Below, piece after piece: positions 1 through 8,579 of a stretch of 38,053 nt of DNA (position 1 is its first letter; each line of letters opens with the position of its first letter). A program made the translations under genes and the position numbers. Below the pieces are notes generated by a model that did no database searches, was not told where the DNA came from, and was given only the letters and a program-made list of their open reading frames with translations. Location of the stretch: NCBI RefSeq assembly GCF_001425405.1, contig NZ_LMQP01000004.1:47103-85155 (forward strand), written 5' to 3'. This DNA is from Sphingomonas sp. Leaf412. GTDB taxonomy: Bacteria > Pseudomonadota > Alphaproteobacteria > Sphingomonadales > Sphingomonadaceae.

Positions 1-409
1 CCGCGGCTTCGCGGTGGTGGCGCAGGAGGTCAAGAGCCTGGCGAACCAGACCGCGCGCGCGACCGACGACATCGCGGCGAAGATCGCGGCGATCCAGGCG
101 GCGACCACCAGCACGGTCGATTCCTCCGTCGCGATCCGGGAGACCGTGGGGACGGTACAGCAGGCCGCCGTCCGCCTGCGCGAGACGATGGAGCGGCAGA
201 CCGCGACCGTCGCGATCATCTCCGCCGCGGTGGACGAAACCGCGATCGCGGCGGATTCGATGTCGCGCGCGGTCGGCGTCATCCAGCGCGATACGGAGGC
301 GATGGTGCATGCCGTCGACGGGGTCGGCCTGGGATTCGATCGCCTCGACGGCCAACTCGCCATGCTTCAGACCAGCGCGCACGATTTCGCCGCCCGCGTC
401 GCGGGCTGA
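1..409 (+). CDS. Methyl-accepting chemotaxis protein, C-terminal part (partial)
   Basis: The reading frame enters from the left edge (codons begin at base 2) and encodes the cytoplasmic signalling end of a chemoreceptor. It starts inside the highly conserved hairpin tip, reading RGFAVVAQEVKSLANQTARA, which in this family contacts CheA and CheW. A long heptad-patterned helix follows (about residues 20-130), ending in a short tail without a CheR/CheB docking pentapeptide. The sensory domain, membrane segments and HAMP region lie outside the window, so the ligand and whether the receptor is soluble or membrane-bound cannot be judged. It is followed 52 bp later by proB on the same strand, with no visible terminator. 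Family assignment is secure. Confidence 0.93.
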   Translation, partial: RGFAVVAQEVKSLANQTARATDDIAAKIAAIQAATTSTVDSSVAIRETVGTVQQAAVRLRETMERQTATVAIISAAVDETAIAADSMSRAVGVIQRDTEAMVHAVDGVGLGFDRLDGQLAMLQTSAHDFAARVAG

Positions 410-461
410 CCCGCCGAAAACCGCATTGGCGCGCGGGGCACTGCACGCTACCCCGCGGTCC

Positions 462-1562
462 ATGCTCTTCCCCCCCGCCTCCTGCCCGCGCCTGATCGTC
501 AAGATCGGCTCCGCGTTGCTGGTCGATCCCGACGGCGCGGTGCGGCGTGCATGGCTGGACGGCGTCGCCGCCGACATCGCGGCACGGGCCCGCGCCGGAC
601 AGCAGGTGGCGGTCGTGTCGTCGGGCGCGATCGCGCTGGGCGCGCGCCGGCTGGGCCTGGCGAAGGGCGGGCGCGCCAGCCTGGAGGACGCGCAGGCCGC
701 CGCCGCGACCGGCCAGATCGCACTCAGCCAGACCTGGGCCGAGGTTCTGGGCGCGCAGGGCCTGACCGCGGCGCAGATGCTGGTGACGCTGGGCGATCTG
801 GAGGAACGGCGCCGCTACCTGAACGCCGCCGCCACGCTGGGCCGCCTGCTCGGGCTGGGCGTCGTGCCTGTCATCAACGAAAACGATTCGGTCGCGACGG
901 AGGAGATCCGGTTCGGCGACAACGACCGGCTCGCCGCCCGCGTGGCGCAGGCGGCCGGCGCGCAGGGCGTGCTGCTGCTGTCCGACGTCGACGGCCTGTA
1001 CGATCGCAATCCCGCCCACCCCGGCGCGGTCCACATCTCCCGCATCGACCGGATCGATACCGCGGTGGAGGCGATGGCCGATCGCGGCTCCGCCTCCGGC
1101 ATGGGATCGGGCGGCATGGTGTCGAAGATCGCCGCCGCACGCATCGCCAATGCGGCCGGGGCGCACCTCGCCATCGCGTCCGGTCGCGTCGATCGCCCGC
1201 TGTCGGCCGATGCGCGCCACACGTTGTTCGCCGCGGAGCGCAGCGCATCCGCGCGCAAGGCGTGGCTGGCGGGCGGGATCACCGCGTGCGGCGCGATCCA
1301 CGTCGATGCAGGCGCGGCGCGGGCGCTGGCGGACGGGCGCAGCCTGCTCGCCGCAGGCGCGACGCGGATCGACGGCGGCTTCGCGCGCGGCGACCTGGTC
1401 ACGATCGAGGGGCCGGCGGGAACGCTGGCGCGCGGGCTGTCGGAATACGACGCCGCCGATGCCGCCCGCCTGCTCGGTCGCCGCAGCGAGGAGCATGAGG
1501 CGATCCTGGGCTATGCGCCGCGCGCGGCGCTGGTGCATCGCAGCCACATGGCGTTGCTGTGA
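462..1562 (+). CDS. proB: Glutamate 5-kinase
   Basis: Phosphorylates the gamma-carboxyl of glutamate with ATP, the first step of proline synthesis, in the cytoplasm. The ATG at 462 gives 366 aa, essentially the length of the E. coli enzyme; the frame stays open further upstream but that part overlaps the chemoreceptor and lacks family similarity. Visible amino acid kinase motifs are LIVKIGSALL near the N-terminus, VVSSGAIALGARRLGL (phosphate binding), VINENDSVA, FGDNDRLAARVA and LLLSDVDGLYDRNP. The last ~90 residues (GDLVTIEG, AARLLG, VHRSHMALL) form the C-terminal PUA domain. proA is not in the window. Assignment is very secure. Confidence 0.96.
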   Translation: MLFPPASCPRLIVKIGSALLVDPDGAVRRAWLDGVAADIAARARAGQQVAVVSSGAIALGARRLGLAKGGRASLEDAQAAAATGQIALSQTWAEVLGAQGLTAAQMLVTLGDLEERRRYLNAAATLGRLLGLGVVPVINENDSVATEEIRFGDNDRLAARVAQAAGAQGVLLLSDVDGLYDRNPAHPGAVHISRIDRIDTAVEAMADRGSASGMGSGGMVSKIAAARIANAAGAHLAIASGRVDRPLSADARHTLFAAERSASARKAWLAGGITACGAIHVDAGAARALADGRSLLAAGATRIDGGFARGDLVTIEGPAGTLARGLSEYDAADAARLLGRRSEEHEAILGYAPRAALVHRSHMALL

Positions 1563-1576
1563 CGTCCTGTCGTTCG

Positions 1577-1670
1577 GTCACTCCGGACACGTTCCGGGGT
1601 GCACCGTGCCGCGCACTTTCCCGCCGATCGGTGCGCGGCGCCGTGGACGGCGGGACGGGCCCGGCATGAC
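1577..1670 (+). repeat. Dispersed palindromic repeat, diverged copy supplying the cerR start codon
   Basis: This stretch aligns along its whole length with the leading ~95 bp of the tandem repeat units at 25887 and 26232. All begin GTCACYCCGGAC, continue GTTCCGGGG and CACCGTGCC, and end GGGAC...GCCCGGCATGAC. The copy here is more diverged in its middle. Its last bases contain the ATG at 1666 used by the next gene. The element thus fills the proB-SDR intergenic space and provides the probable ribosome-binding context (GGGACGGG). Confidence 0.8.
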
Positions 1671-2574
1671 GCAAACGATTCTCGCCATCACCGGCGGCAC
1701 CGGCTTCGTCGGCGCGCGGCTGATCGACGCGGCGCTCGACGCCGGCCACGCGGTGCGTGCGCTCGCCCGCCGGCCGCAGCCCGCGCGCGACGGCGTGACG
1801 TGGGTCGCCGGTGCCCTGGAGGATACGGGCGCGCTCCGCGACCTCGTGTCCACCGCCGACGCGGTCGTCCACATCGCCGCGGTCCTGGGAGCGACGACGC
1901 GTGCGGCGTTCGAACAGGGCAATATCCGCGGCACCCGGGCGATCGTCGATGCGACGACGACGGCGCGCGTGCCGCGCTTCGTTCACGTCTCCTCCCTCGC
2001 CGCGCGGGAGCCCGCATTGTCCGACTATGGCTGGTCCAAGGCGGAAGGCGAACGCGTGGTGTCCGGCGGCGACCTGCCATGGACGATCGTGCGCCCGCCG
2101 GCGGTCTACGGTCCGGGGGATCACGAGCAGCGCGACGTATTCCGTCTCGCCCGTCTCGGCCTCGCCGTCATGCCTCCGCCGGGGCGACTGTCCGCCATCC
2201 ACGTCGACGATCTTGCCGCCCTGCTGCTCGCGCTCGCCACCGCCCCGGCGGATCGGGCCGTCTACGAACCGGAAGGACCGGACGGCGGGATGGACCACGG
2301 GGCGTATTTCGCCGCCATCGGCACGGCGGTCGGGCGGCGCGTCCTGCCGCTCCCCCTCCCCGCCCCGCTGCTGCGCCTCGCATCCCGCGCGGACCGGATG
2401 CTGCGCGGCGATCGCGCGAAGCTCACGCCCGACCGCGTCGCCTACATGATCCATCCCGACTGGACGGCGGACCCGGCGAAGGCCCCGCCGCCCGCCCTGT
2501 GGCGCCCCCGCATCGCGCTGGCGGCGGGAATGGCGGACACGGTGCGATGGTATCGTGCCCAAGGACTGCTATAG
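1666..2574 (+). CDS. cerR: Extended SDR (NAD(P)-dependent epimerase/dehydratase type), probable ceramide reductase
   Basis: A 302-aa Rossmann-fold dehydrogenase. The nucleotide-binding glycine motif GGTGFVG is at residues 10-16, the strand-4 motif VHVSS at 106-110, and the catalytic Y121-x3-K125 in YGWSKAE. It lies directly before the sphingolipid ACP and serine palmitoyltransferase genes. In Caulobacter a related nucleoside-diphosphate-sugar-epimerase-like protein encoded next to acp-spt reduces the 3-oxo group of the N-acylated sphingoid base. By position and fold this gene is the likely counterpart; that function is inference. The start cannot be moved downstream because the glycine motif begins ten residues in, and this ATG sits inside a repeat copy. 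Other extended SDR substrates remain possible. Confidence 0.72.
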   Translation: MTQTILAITGGTGFVGARLIDAALDAGHAVRALARRPQPARDGVTWVAGALEDTGALRDLVSTADAVVHIAAVLGATTRAAFEQGNIRGTRAIVDATTTARVPRFVHVSSLAAREPALSDYGWSKAEGERVVSGGDLPWTIVRPPAVYGPGDHEQRDVFRLARLGLAVMPPPGRLSAIHVDDLAALLLALATAPADRAVYEPEGPDGGMDHGAYFAAIGTAVGRRVLPLPLPAPLLRLASRADRMLRGDRAKLTPDRVAYMIHPDWTADPAKAPPPALWRPRIALAAGMADTVRWYRAQGLL

Positions 2575-2616
2575 CCCCGCCGAACTCCCGCCGCATTGTA
2601 GGGCCAGCACAGCATC

Positions 2617-2859
2617 ATGAGCGACCGCCAGACCATCCTCGACACCGTCACGGCCCAGATCGAACCCTTCAACAAAAAGGGGGTGCCGATCACCGAGGCG
2701 ACGACCTTCCAGGGCGACCTGGAATGGGATTCGCTGACCGTGATGGATTTCGTCGCGGCGATCGAGGACGAATTCGACATCATCATCACGATGAACATGC
2801 AGGCCGAGATCGAGACCGTGGGGCAGCTCGCGGACGCGGTGGCCAAGCTGAAGGGCTGA
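2617..2859 (+). CDS. acpR: Acyl carrier protein dedicated to sphingolipid synthesis
   Basis: An 80-aa acidic four-helix carrier protein. The phosphopantetheine attachment site is Ser39 in LEWDSLTVMDF, which departs from the DSLD/E motif of fatty-acid AcpP (T follows the L), as expected for a specialised ACP. The stop codon is one base before the serine palmitoyltransferase start (2861), so the two are surely co-translated. In Caulobacter and Sphingomonas such an ACP is thought to deliver the acyl thioester to Spt. The start at 2617 has only a weak Shine-Dalgarno, but no better one exists. ACP identity is certain; partnership with Spt is inferred from adjacency. Confidence 0.9.
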   Translation: MSDRQTILDTVTAQIEPFNKKGVPITEATTFQGDLEWDSLTVMDFVAAIEDEFDIIITMNMQAEIETVGQLADAVAKLKG

Positions 2860-2860
2860 C

Positions 2861-4129
2861 ATGACCGACGCCGGGACCCTCGCCGAAGCGCTGCCGATCG
2901 ATCCCGTCGCGGTGGCGCCGGAACGCGACCTGTTCAGCAAGTTCGACGCCCTGATCGCGGAGCGCGAGGCGCTGCTGGCGTCGGGCATGCGCGATCCGTT
3001 CGGCATCGTGATGGAGGAGGTCCGCTCTCCCACGATCGCGGTGATCCGGGGGAAGGAGACGATCCTGCTCGGCACCTACAATTACATGGGCATGACGTTC
3101 GATGCCGACGTGATCGCCGCGGGGAAGCAGGCGCTGGACCGGTTCGGCAGCGGCACCAACGGCAGCCGGATGCTGAACGGCACGTTCCGCGACCATGTCG
3201 CCGCCGAAGACGCGCTGAAAGAATTCTACGGCGCGACGTCGGCCATGGTCTTCTCGACCGGCTATCAGGCGAACCTGGGCATCATATCGACGATCGCAGG
3301 CAAGGGCGAATACGTCATCCTGGATGCCGACAGCCACGCGTCGATCTACGACGGGTGCAAGATGGGCGACGCCGAGATCGTGCGCTTCCGCCACAATTCG
3401 GTCGAGGACCTCGACAAGAGGCTGGGCCGCCTGCCGAAGGAGCCGGGCAAGCTGGTGGTGCTGGAGGGCGTCTATTCGATGCTCGGCGACCTCGCCCCGC
3501 TGCGCGAGATGGTGGAGGTGGCGCGGCGCCACGGCGCGATGGTGCTGGTGGACGAGGCGCATTCGATGGGCTTCTTCGGTCCGCACGGCCGCGGCGTGTA
3601 CGAGGAAATGGGGCTCGAACTGGGCCGGGACGTCGACTTCGTCATCGGCACCTTCTCCAAGTCGGTCGGCACCGTCGGCGGCTTCTGTATCAGCAGCCAT
3701 CCGAAGTTCGAGGCGATGCGCCTGGCCTGCCGCCCCTATATCTTCACCGCCAGCCTGCCGCCGTCGGTGGTCGCCACCGCCGCGACGTCGATCACGAAAC
3801 TGATGAACGCGGGCGAGAAGCGTCGTCGGCTGTGGGACAATGCGCGACAGCTGCACGGCGGGCTGAAGGCGCTGGGCTTCCGCCTCGGCACCGATCGCGC
3901 CGACAGCGCCATCGTCGCGGTGATCCTGGAAACGCAGGAGCAGGCGGTGGCGATGTGGCAGTCGCTGCTCGACGCCGGCCTGTACGTCAACGTCGCGCGC
4001 CCGCCCGCCACCCCCGCGGGCATGTTCCTGCTCCGCTGCTCGCTGTGCGCCGAACATTCGGCCGGACAGCTGGACCGCGTCATCGCGATGTTCGCGGACG
4101 CGGGCCGGTCGGTGGGCGCGATCGCCTGA
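2861..4129 (+). CDS. spt: Serine palmitoyltransferase (alpha-oxoamine synthase)
   Basis: PLP enzyme condensing L-serine with a C16 acyl thioester to give 3-ketodihydrosphingosine, the committed step of sphingolipid synthesis. It is 422 aa, close to the soluble homodimeric Sphingomonas paucimobilis enzyme (420 aa). Visible active-site residues are H159 (DADSHAS, stacks on PLP), D231 and H234 (LVDEAHSMGFFG), and the Schiff-base lysine K267 in GTFSKSVGTVGG. The two-residue shift from K265 of the S. paucimobilis enzyme is explained by a small insertion (GLELGRDVDF). The GSGTNGSRMLNGT segment near residue 100 is typical of the family. Co-transcribed with the ACP gene. Kbl- or HemA-type alternatives are unlikely given the ACP partner and SDR. 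Confidence 0.95.
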   Translation: MTDAGTLAEALPIDPVAVAPERDLFSKFDALIAEREALLASGMRDPFGIVMEEVRSPTIAVIRGKETILLGTYNYMGMTFDADVIAAGKQALDRFGSGTNGSRMLNGTFRDHVAAEDALKEFYGATSAMVFSTGYQANLGIISTIAGKGEYVILDADSHASIYDGCKMGDAEIVRFRHNSVEDLDKRLGRLPKEPGKLVVLEGVYSMLGDLAPLREMVEVARRHGAMVLVDEAHSMGFFGPHGRGVYEEMGLELGRDVDFVIGTFSKSVGTVGGFCISSHPKFEAMRLACRPYIFTASLPPSVVATAATSITKLMNAGEKRRRLWDNARQLHGGLKALGFRLGTDRADSAIVAVILETQEQAVAMWQSLLDAGLYVNVARPPATPAGMFLLRCSLCAEHSAGQLDRVIAMFADAGRSVGAIA

Positions 4130-4193
4130 TTCCTCTCATTCCGGGCATGGCGACGACCCGCGCCTTTATGGACTTGTTAACGCCGTTTACGAT

Positions 4194-6161
4194 ATGCGAC
4201 GCCCCGTGAGCGGGATCGAGGTCGCACGTGTCCGCATGGGACTGGCGTCCGGATGGCGTAGCATCACGCTGGTGGTGGTCGCGATCCTGGCGGTGGTGGT
4301 CGTCGGCGCCCTGATCGTAACGCTGGGCGAGATGGACCGGCAGCGCGACCGCGCGCTCGCGGCGCAGCGCCATTCCTACGACATCATGATCGTCGTGCGC
4401 ACCTTGCAGGGCACAGTCGCCCGGTCGGAGGCGTCCTTGGGCCGCTACGTCATCTCGGGCGATCAGGCGCTGGGACAGCTGTATTTCGACGACTGGCGCC
4501 GTGCCGGGGAATCGATCGGTCGGCTCGACCGGCTGACGATGGACAATCCCGAACAGCGCACCCGCATCGCCGAGCTTCGCGCCGCCTATCGCATCCGCGG
4601 CGAGGAACTGGCGCTGACCGCGCTCAACACCAATTACGGCCGCAACAGCCAGGCGCTGTCGCGCTATTACGCGATCCGCAAGGGCGCCGCGATGCGCGCG
4701 ATGAACCTAGCCCTCGACGGCATCATCGCGGACGAGCGCCGCCTGCTGCGCGCCCGTACGACGCAGGCGCGCGCCGCGGTGACGCGCACCACCTTGGTGG
4801 CGAAGATCCTGGCGACCGCGGGCGTCGCCCTGGTGCTGGGGGTCATCGCGCTCGGCTGGGCGACGATGCGCGCGCTGGCGGAGCGGACGGTGGCGCGCGC
4901 GGAGGCGGAGGCGGAGCGCGAGCGCGCCGACGAACTGGCGACCGCGGTGACCGAGGCGACCGACGCGCTGCGCGTCCAGGAAGCGCAACTGCGCCAGAGC
5001 CAGAAGATGGACGCGGTGGGCAAGCTGACCGGCGGCATCGCGCACGACTTCAACAATATGCTGGCCGTCATCCTGGGCGGACTGGAATTGTCGCAGCGCG
5101 GGCTGGCGCAGGGCGCGGACCGGGCGGAGGTGGCGCGCCACATCGACAGCGCGCACGAGGGCGCGACGCGCGCCGCCGCGCTGACCCGCCGCTTGCTGTC
5201 GTTCGCGCGCGAAACCGCGATCGATCCCGTGCCGATCCACGCCGCCGCCCTGTTCACCGATGTCGCCGACCTGCTCGATCGCACGCTGGGCGACGGCGTG
5301 ACCGTGGTGTTCCAGGACGAAAGCCGCGGCTGGGCCGCGCGCGCGGACCTGCTGCTGCTGGAGAACGGACTGGTCAACCTGGCGGTCAACGCGCGCGACG
5401 CGATGGACGGGCGCGGCACGTTGACGCTGCGGGCGGAGGCGCGGCGGCTGGGGATCGCGGACGCGGGCGACCTGTCGCCCGGCGACTATCTGTCGATCGC
5501 GATCCGCGACACGGGCAGCGGGATGACCCCGGACGTGCTGGACCGCGTGTTCGAACCATTCTTCACGACCAAGCCCGTCGGGAAGGGCACGGGACTGGGC
5601 CTGAGCCAGACCTTCGCCTTCGCGCGCCAGTTCGGCGGCGACGTGCGGATCGATACCGCGCCCGGACGCGGCACCACGGTCACCTTGCTGTTGCCGCGCG
5701 ACGTGACGGTCGAAAGCGCCGCCCCGGTCCCGATCGCGGTCGCGGCGGCGACGCGCGAACCGGGCCGCAGCCTGTCGATCCTGGTGGTGGAGGACGATCC
5801 CCGCGTGCTGGCGACCACCATCGGCGCGCTGAACGAACTGGGCCATCGCCCGGTCGCGTGCGGCGATCCGCTGGACGCCGCCGGCGCGATCGCCGCGATG
5901 CCGGGATGCGACCTGATCGTGTCCGACGTGCTGATGCCGGCGAAGACCGGACCCGAGATGGTCGCAGGACTGCCGACCGCCTTCGCCGCGGTGCCGGTCC
6001 TGTTCGTGACCGGCTATGCCGGCGACGCGGGCGAGGGGATCGACCTGGCCGGGCGGCCGGTATTGCGCAAGCCGTTCACGCTCGCCGCGCTGGATCATGC
6101 CATCGCCGCCGCGGCGGGGACCGACGCGGACGGGCCGGAACGGTTGATCGCGGCGGAATAA
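4194..6161 (+). CDS. Hybrid sensor histidine kinase with C-terminal receiver domain (CHASE3-like sensor)
   Basis: A 655-aa inner-membrane hybrid kinase. Order: TM1 (about 22-43), periplasmic helical CHASE3-like region (about 50-198, with RSEASLGRYVISGD), TM2 (about 203-226), coiled coil (230-270), HisKA with phospho-acceptor H284 in GGIAHDFNNMLAV, HATPase with N box (NLAVNARDAM, N399), G1 (DTGSGM), F box (FEPFFTTK) and G2 (GKGTGLGL). A receiver domain follows (about 527-640) with acidic pocket VVEDD, phospho-acceptor D578 (IVSDVLMP) and K626. The signal is unknown. It follows spt by 64 bp on the same strand and precedes lptF, so an envelope-stress role is possible but inferred. A downstream start (Met15, 4236) is possible: TACGAT abuts the ATG at 4194 and could be a -10 box. 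Confidence 0.9.
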   Translation: MRRPVSGIEVARVRMGLASGWRSITLVVVAILAVVVVGALIVTLGEMDRQRDRALAAQRHSYDIMIVVRTLQGTVARSEASLGRYVISGDQALGQLYFDDWRRAGESIGRLDRLTMDNPEQRTRIAELRAAYRIRGEELALTALNTNYGRNSQALSRYYAIRKGAAMRAMNLALDGIIADERRLLRARTTQARAAVTRTTLVAKILATAGVALVLGVIALGWATMRALAERTVARAEAEAERERADELATAVTEATDALRVQEAQLRQSQKMDAVGKLTGGIAHDFNNMLAVILGGLELSQRGLAQGADRAEVARHIDSAHEGATRAAALTRRLLSFARETAIDPVPIHAAALFTDVADLLDRTLGDGVTVVFQDESRGWAARADLLLLENGLVNLAVNARDAMDGRGTLTLRAEARRLGIADAGDLSPGDYLSIAIRDTGSGMTPDVLDRVFEPFFTTKPVGKGTGLGLSQTFAFARQFGGDVRIDTAPGRGTTVTLLLPRDVTVESAAPVPIAVAAATREPGRSLSILVVEDDPRVLATTIGALNELGHRPVACGDPLDAAGAIAAMPGCDLIVSDVLMPAKTGPEMVAGLPTAFAAVPVLFVTGYAGDAGEGIDLAGRPVLRKPFTLAALDHAIAAAAGTDADGPERLIAAE

Positions 6162-6177
6162 TAAGCGAAATCGCCTG

Positions 6178-6206
6178 CTGACGCCCGTCGCGCGCGTGCC
6201 TATAGC
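6178..6206 (+). promoter_or_regulatory. Candidate housekeeping promoter for lptFG
   Basis: CTGACG (6178-6183) and CTATAG (6200-6205) are separated by 16 bp. This resembles the alphaproteobacterial sigma-70 pattern TTGAC-N17-CTATAT. It lies 40 bp before the lptF ATG and after the stop of the kinase gene, which suggests lptFG has its own start. Judged by eye only. Confidence 0.45.
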
Positions 6207-6245
6207 GGGGATATCGCTTCCGCCAGAAGGTCCGCGCCGCAGCCC

Positions 6246-7442
6246 ATGAAATCGATCGACCGCTACATGGCCCGGCTGATCGCGCTGCCGCTGTTCTCCA
6301 CCCTCCTCATCGCCGCGATGCTGCTGGTGCTGGACCGGATGCTGCGCCTGTTCGATTTCGTCGCGACCCAGGGCGGACCGATCAGCGTCGTGTGGAAGAT
6401 GCTGGCGAACCTGATGCCCGAATATCTGGGCCTGGGCATCCCGATCGGCCTGATGCTGGGCATATTGCTCGCCTTCCGCCGCATCGCGACGTCGAGCGAG
6501 CTGGACGTGATGCGCGGCGTCGGCATGAGCTATTCCCGGCTCCTGCGGGTCCCCTATTTCTACGCGATCGTCCTGGCGGTGCTGAACATCGTCATCGTCG
6601 GCTACGTCCAGCCGAAGGCGCGCTACAATTACGAGCAACTGCGCTTCGAGCTGCGCACCGGCGCGTTGGGCGCGTCGATCAAGGTGGGCGAATTCGCGCA
6701 CCTGGGCGACCGCCTGACCCTCAGGATCGAGCAGAGCCGCGACGAGGGCAAGAAGCTGTCGGGCATCTTCGTCCACGCGGTCAGCCCCAAAGGCGACTGG
6801 GTCGGCGTCACGGCGCAGACCGGACAGTTCCTGGCGACCGACGATCCCAACGTCATCATCTTCCGCCTGACCAACGGCACGCTGATCCACAACCGCCCCG
6901 GCTTCAACACGCCGCGGACGCTGACCTTCACCGCGCACGACCTGCCGATCGACCTGCCCCGCTTCGAAAGCTTCCGCGCGCGCGGGGGCAAGAACCTGGA
7001 ATATACATTGGTCGAGCTGGCGAAGCTTGGGAAGAACGCGGGGACGGAGGAACAGCGCGACAGCAGCCGGTCGGAATTCCATTTCCGGCTGGTGGAGGTG
7101 GCGATGATGTTCCTGCTGCCGCTGCTGGCGGTGTCGCTGGGCGTGCCGCCGAAACGGTCGACCTCCGCGCTGGGCGTGTTCCTGTCGATCGTGATGGTCG
7201 TGACCTATCACAAGATCAATCAATACGCCGCCTCGCTGGGCGAGCGCGGCGACGTCGATCCGCTGATCGCCTTGTGGGTGCCGTTCGGCATCTTCGCGGC
7301 CATCATCCTGTGGATGTACCACACGCTGGCGCACGTCCCCGGGGGACAGCCGATCGGCGCGCTCGAACGGTCGTTCGGCAAGGCGTGGAAGGCGATTCTC
7401 CGCCGCCTGCCCGGCCGCCGGCGCGAGGGCGTTCCCGCATGA
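6246..7442 (+). CDS. lptF: LptF-type permease of the LPS/glycolipid export ABC transporter
   Basis: A 398-aa YjgP/YjgQ permease. It has N-terminal membrane helices (about 10-35, 55-75 and 98-120), a periplasmic beta-jellyroll (about 125-270, opening QPKARYNYEQLRFELRTG) and C-terminal helices (about 283-365). In LPS producers LptF and LptG, with the LptB ATPase, extract LPS from the inner membrane and pass it to LptC/LptA. In a sphingomonad that makes glycosphingolipid instead of LPS, the cargo is more likely a glycosphingolipid; that is inference. The stop overlaps the lptG start (ATGA), so the subunits are translationally coupled. No lptB, lptA or lptC is present here. Confidence 0.93.
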   Translation: MKSIDRYMARLIALPLFSTLLIAAMLLVLDRMLRLFDFVATQGGPISVVWKMLANLMPEYLGLGIPIGLMLGILLAFRRIATSSELDVMRGVGMSYSRLLRVPYFYAIVLAVLNIVIVGYVQPKARYNYEQLRFELRTGALGASIKVGEFAHLGDRLTLRIEQSRDEGKKLSGIFVHAVSPKGDWVGVTAQTGQFLATDDPNVIIFRLTNGTLIHNRPGFNTPRTLTFTAHDLPIDLPRFESFRARGGKNLEYTLVELAKLGKNAGTEEQRDSSRSEFHFRLVEVAMMFLLPLLAVSLGVPPKRSTSALGVFLSIVMVVTYHKINQYAASLGERGDVDPLIALWVPFGIFAAIILWMYHTLAHVPGGQPIGALERSFGKAWKAILRRLPGRRREGVPA

Positions 7443-8533
7443 CCAGCTTCTTCCCCTCGCGCACCGTCGCCCTGTACATGGCGCGACTGTTCCTGGTCCG
7501 CACCTTCGCGATCCTCGCCGGGCTCGTCCTCGTCCTCCAGGCGCTCGACCTGCTGAGCGAGAGCGGCAAGATCCTGTCGGTCGCGAGCAACGGCGATGCG
7601 GAGGTGTGGCGCTACGTCTCGCTGCGCGCGCCGCAGATCGTGGCCCGGTTCCTGCCCTTTTCCGTGCTGCTGGGCACGATCCTGACCCTCATCACCATGA
7701 ACCAGAACAGCGAGATCGTGGCGCTGAAGTCCAGCGGCCTGTCCGCGCATCAGGTGCTGGCGCCGCTGATCGTCGCCAGCATCGGGGTGGCGGTGCTCAG
7801 CTTCGCGTTCAACGACCGCGTCGTCAGCCGCGCGACCGCGACCCTGAGCGCGTGGCAGAAGGTCAATTACCAGCAATTGCCCGTCGACCGCGGCGACCGC
7901 AGCAACGTGTGGGTCCGTGCCGGCACCGACCTGGTCGAGGCGGATCGGATCAGCGGTCGCGGGGCGGACGCGCGACTGCGCGGCGTCACGGTATACGAAC
8001 GCAGCGGCGACGGCATCCTGCGGGGCCTGACCTACGGGACGCAGGGCCGGCGCGAGGGCGACGGCTGGCTCATCTACCCGGTCCAGCGGTTCGAGGTGGC
8101 GACCGGGAAGGTGACGCGCGCGGCGTCCGGGATCGTGGCGCGCGGCGTGACCCCCGATCAGTTCACGCTGGCCAGCGTCGACGCCGACGGCCTGTCCTTC
8201 TTGGGCCTGCGCGCCGCGATCGCCGACCTGAACGAGGCCGGTCGGCCGACGAAGGCCCTGGAGGGGGCGTTGTGGCACAAATTGTCGGGACCGCTGTCGT
8301 CGGTGCTGATGCCGCTGCTGGGCGCGGTCGCGGCGTTCGGGATCGCCCGGTCGGGGCAGCTGTTCGTGCGCGCCGTGATCGGCATGGCACTGGGCTTCAC
8401 CTATTTCGTCGCGGACAATTTCGCTCTCGCGATGGGAAACCTCGGCGCCTATCCGCCCTTCCTCGCGGCCTGGGCGCCGTTCCTGCTGTTCCTGCTGATC
8501 GGCGAGGCGGTCCTGCTGCGGACCGAGGAATAG
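7439..8533 (+). CDS. lptG: LptG-type permease of the LPS/glycolipid export ABC transporter
   Basis: A 364-aa partner of LptF with the same layout: helices near 12-35, 60-80 and 100-120, a periplasmic jellyroll in the middle (SNVWVRAGTDLVEADRIS), and three C-terminal helices ending LFLLIGEAVLLR. The start at 7439 overlaps the lptF stop in ATGA; the frame is open further upstream but only as an out-of-frame shadow of lptF. The TLITMNQNSEIVALKSSGLS segment is the conserved LptG cytoplasmic coupling region that meets the LptB ATPase. It ends just before a hairpin and a convergent desaturase gene. Confidence 0.93.
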   Translation: MTSFFPSRTVALYMARLFLVRTFAILAGLVLVLQALDLLSESGKILSVASNGDAEVWRYVSLRAPQIVARFLPFSVLLGTILTLITMNQNSEIVALKSSGLSAHQVLAPLIVASIGVAVLSFAFNDRVVSRATATLSAWQKVNYQQLPVDRGDRSNVWVRAGTDLVEADRISGRGADARLRGVTVYERSGDGILRGLTYGTQGRREGDGWLIYPVQRFEVATGKVTRAASGIVARGVTPDQFTLASVDADGLSFLGLRAAIADLNEAGRPTKALEGALWHKLSGPLSSVLMPLLGAVAAFGIARSGQLFVRAVIGMALGFTYFVADNFALAMGNLGAYPPFLAAWAPFLLFLLIGEAVLLRTEE

Positions 8534-8547
8534 GTTCGACGGCGACG

Positions 8548-8569
8548 CCCCTCCCCTTCAAGGGAGGGG
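8548..8569. terminator. Hairpin between convergent lptG and the desaturase gene
   Basis: CCCCTCCC (8548-8555) pairs perfectly with GGGAGGGG (8562-8569) around the six-base loop CTTCAA. It lies between the stops of two convergent genes (8533 and 8580). There is no T tract on either strand, so it may be a bidirectional attenuator or one of the dispersed GC-rich palindromes seen elsewhere in the window. Confidence 0.5.
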
Positions 8570-8579
8570 TGAAGCCGAT

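Noticed and set aside
279..1547. Long minus-strand frame opposite proB
   Set aside because: Arg/Ala/Gly-rich shadow of a GC-rich gene; proB on the plus strand has all kinase motifs.
4707..7334. 875-codon minus-strand frame across the kinase and lptF genes
   Set aside because: It crosses two well-supported genes and an intergenic region on the other strand, with a His/Gln/Arg-rich composition typical of GC-rich antisense frames.
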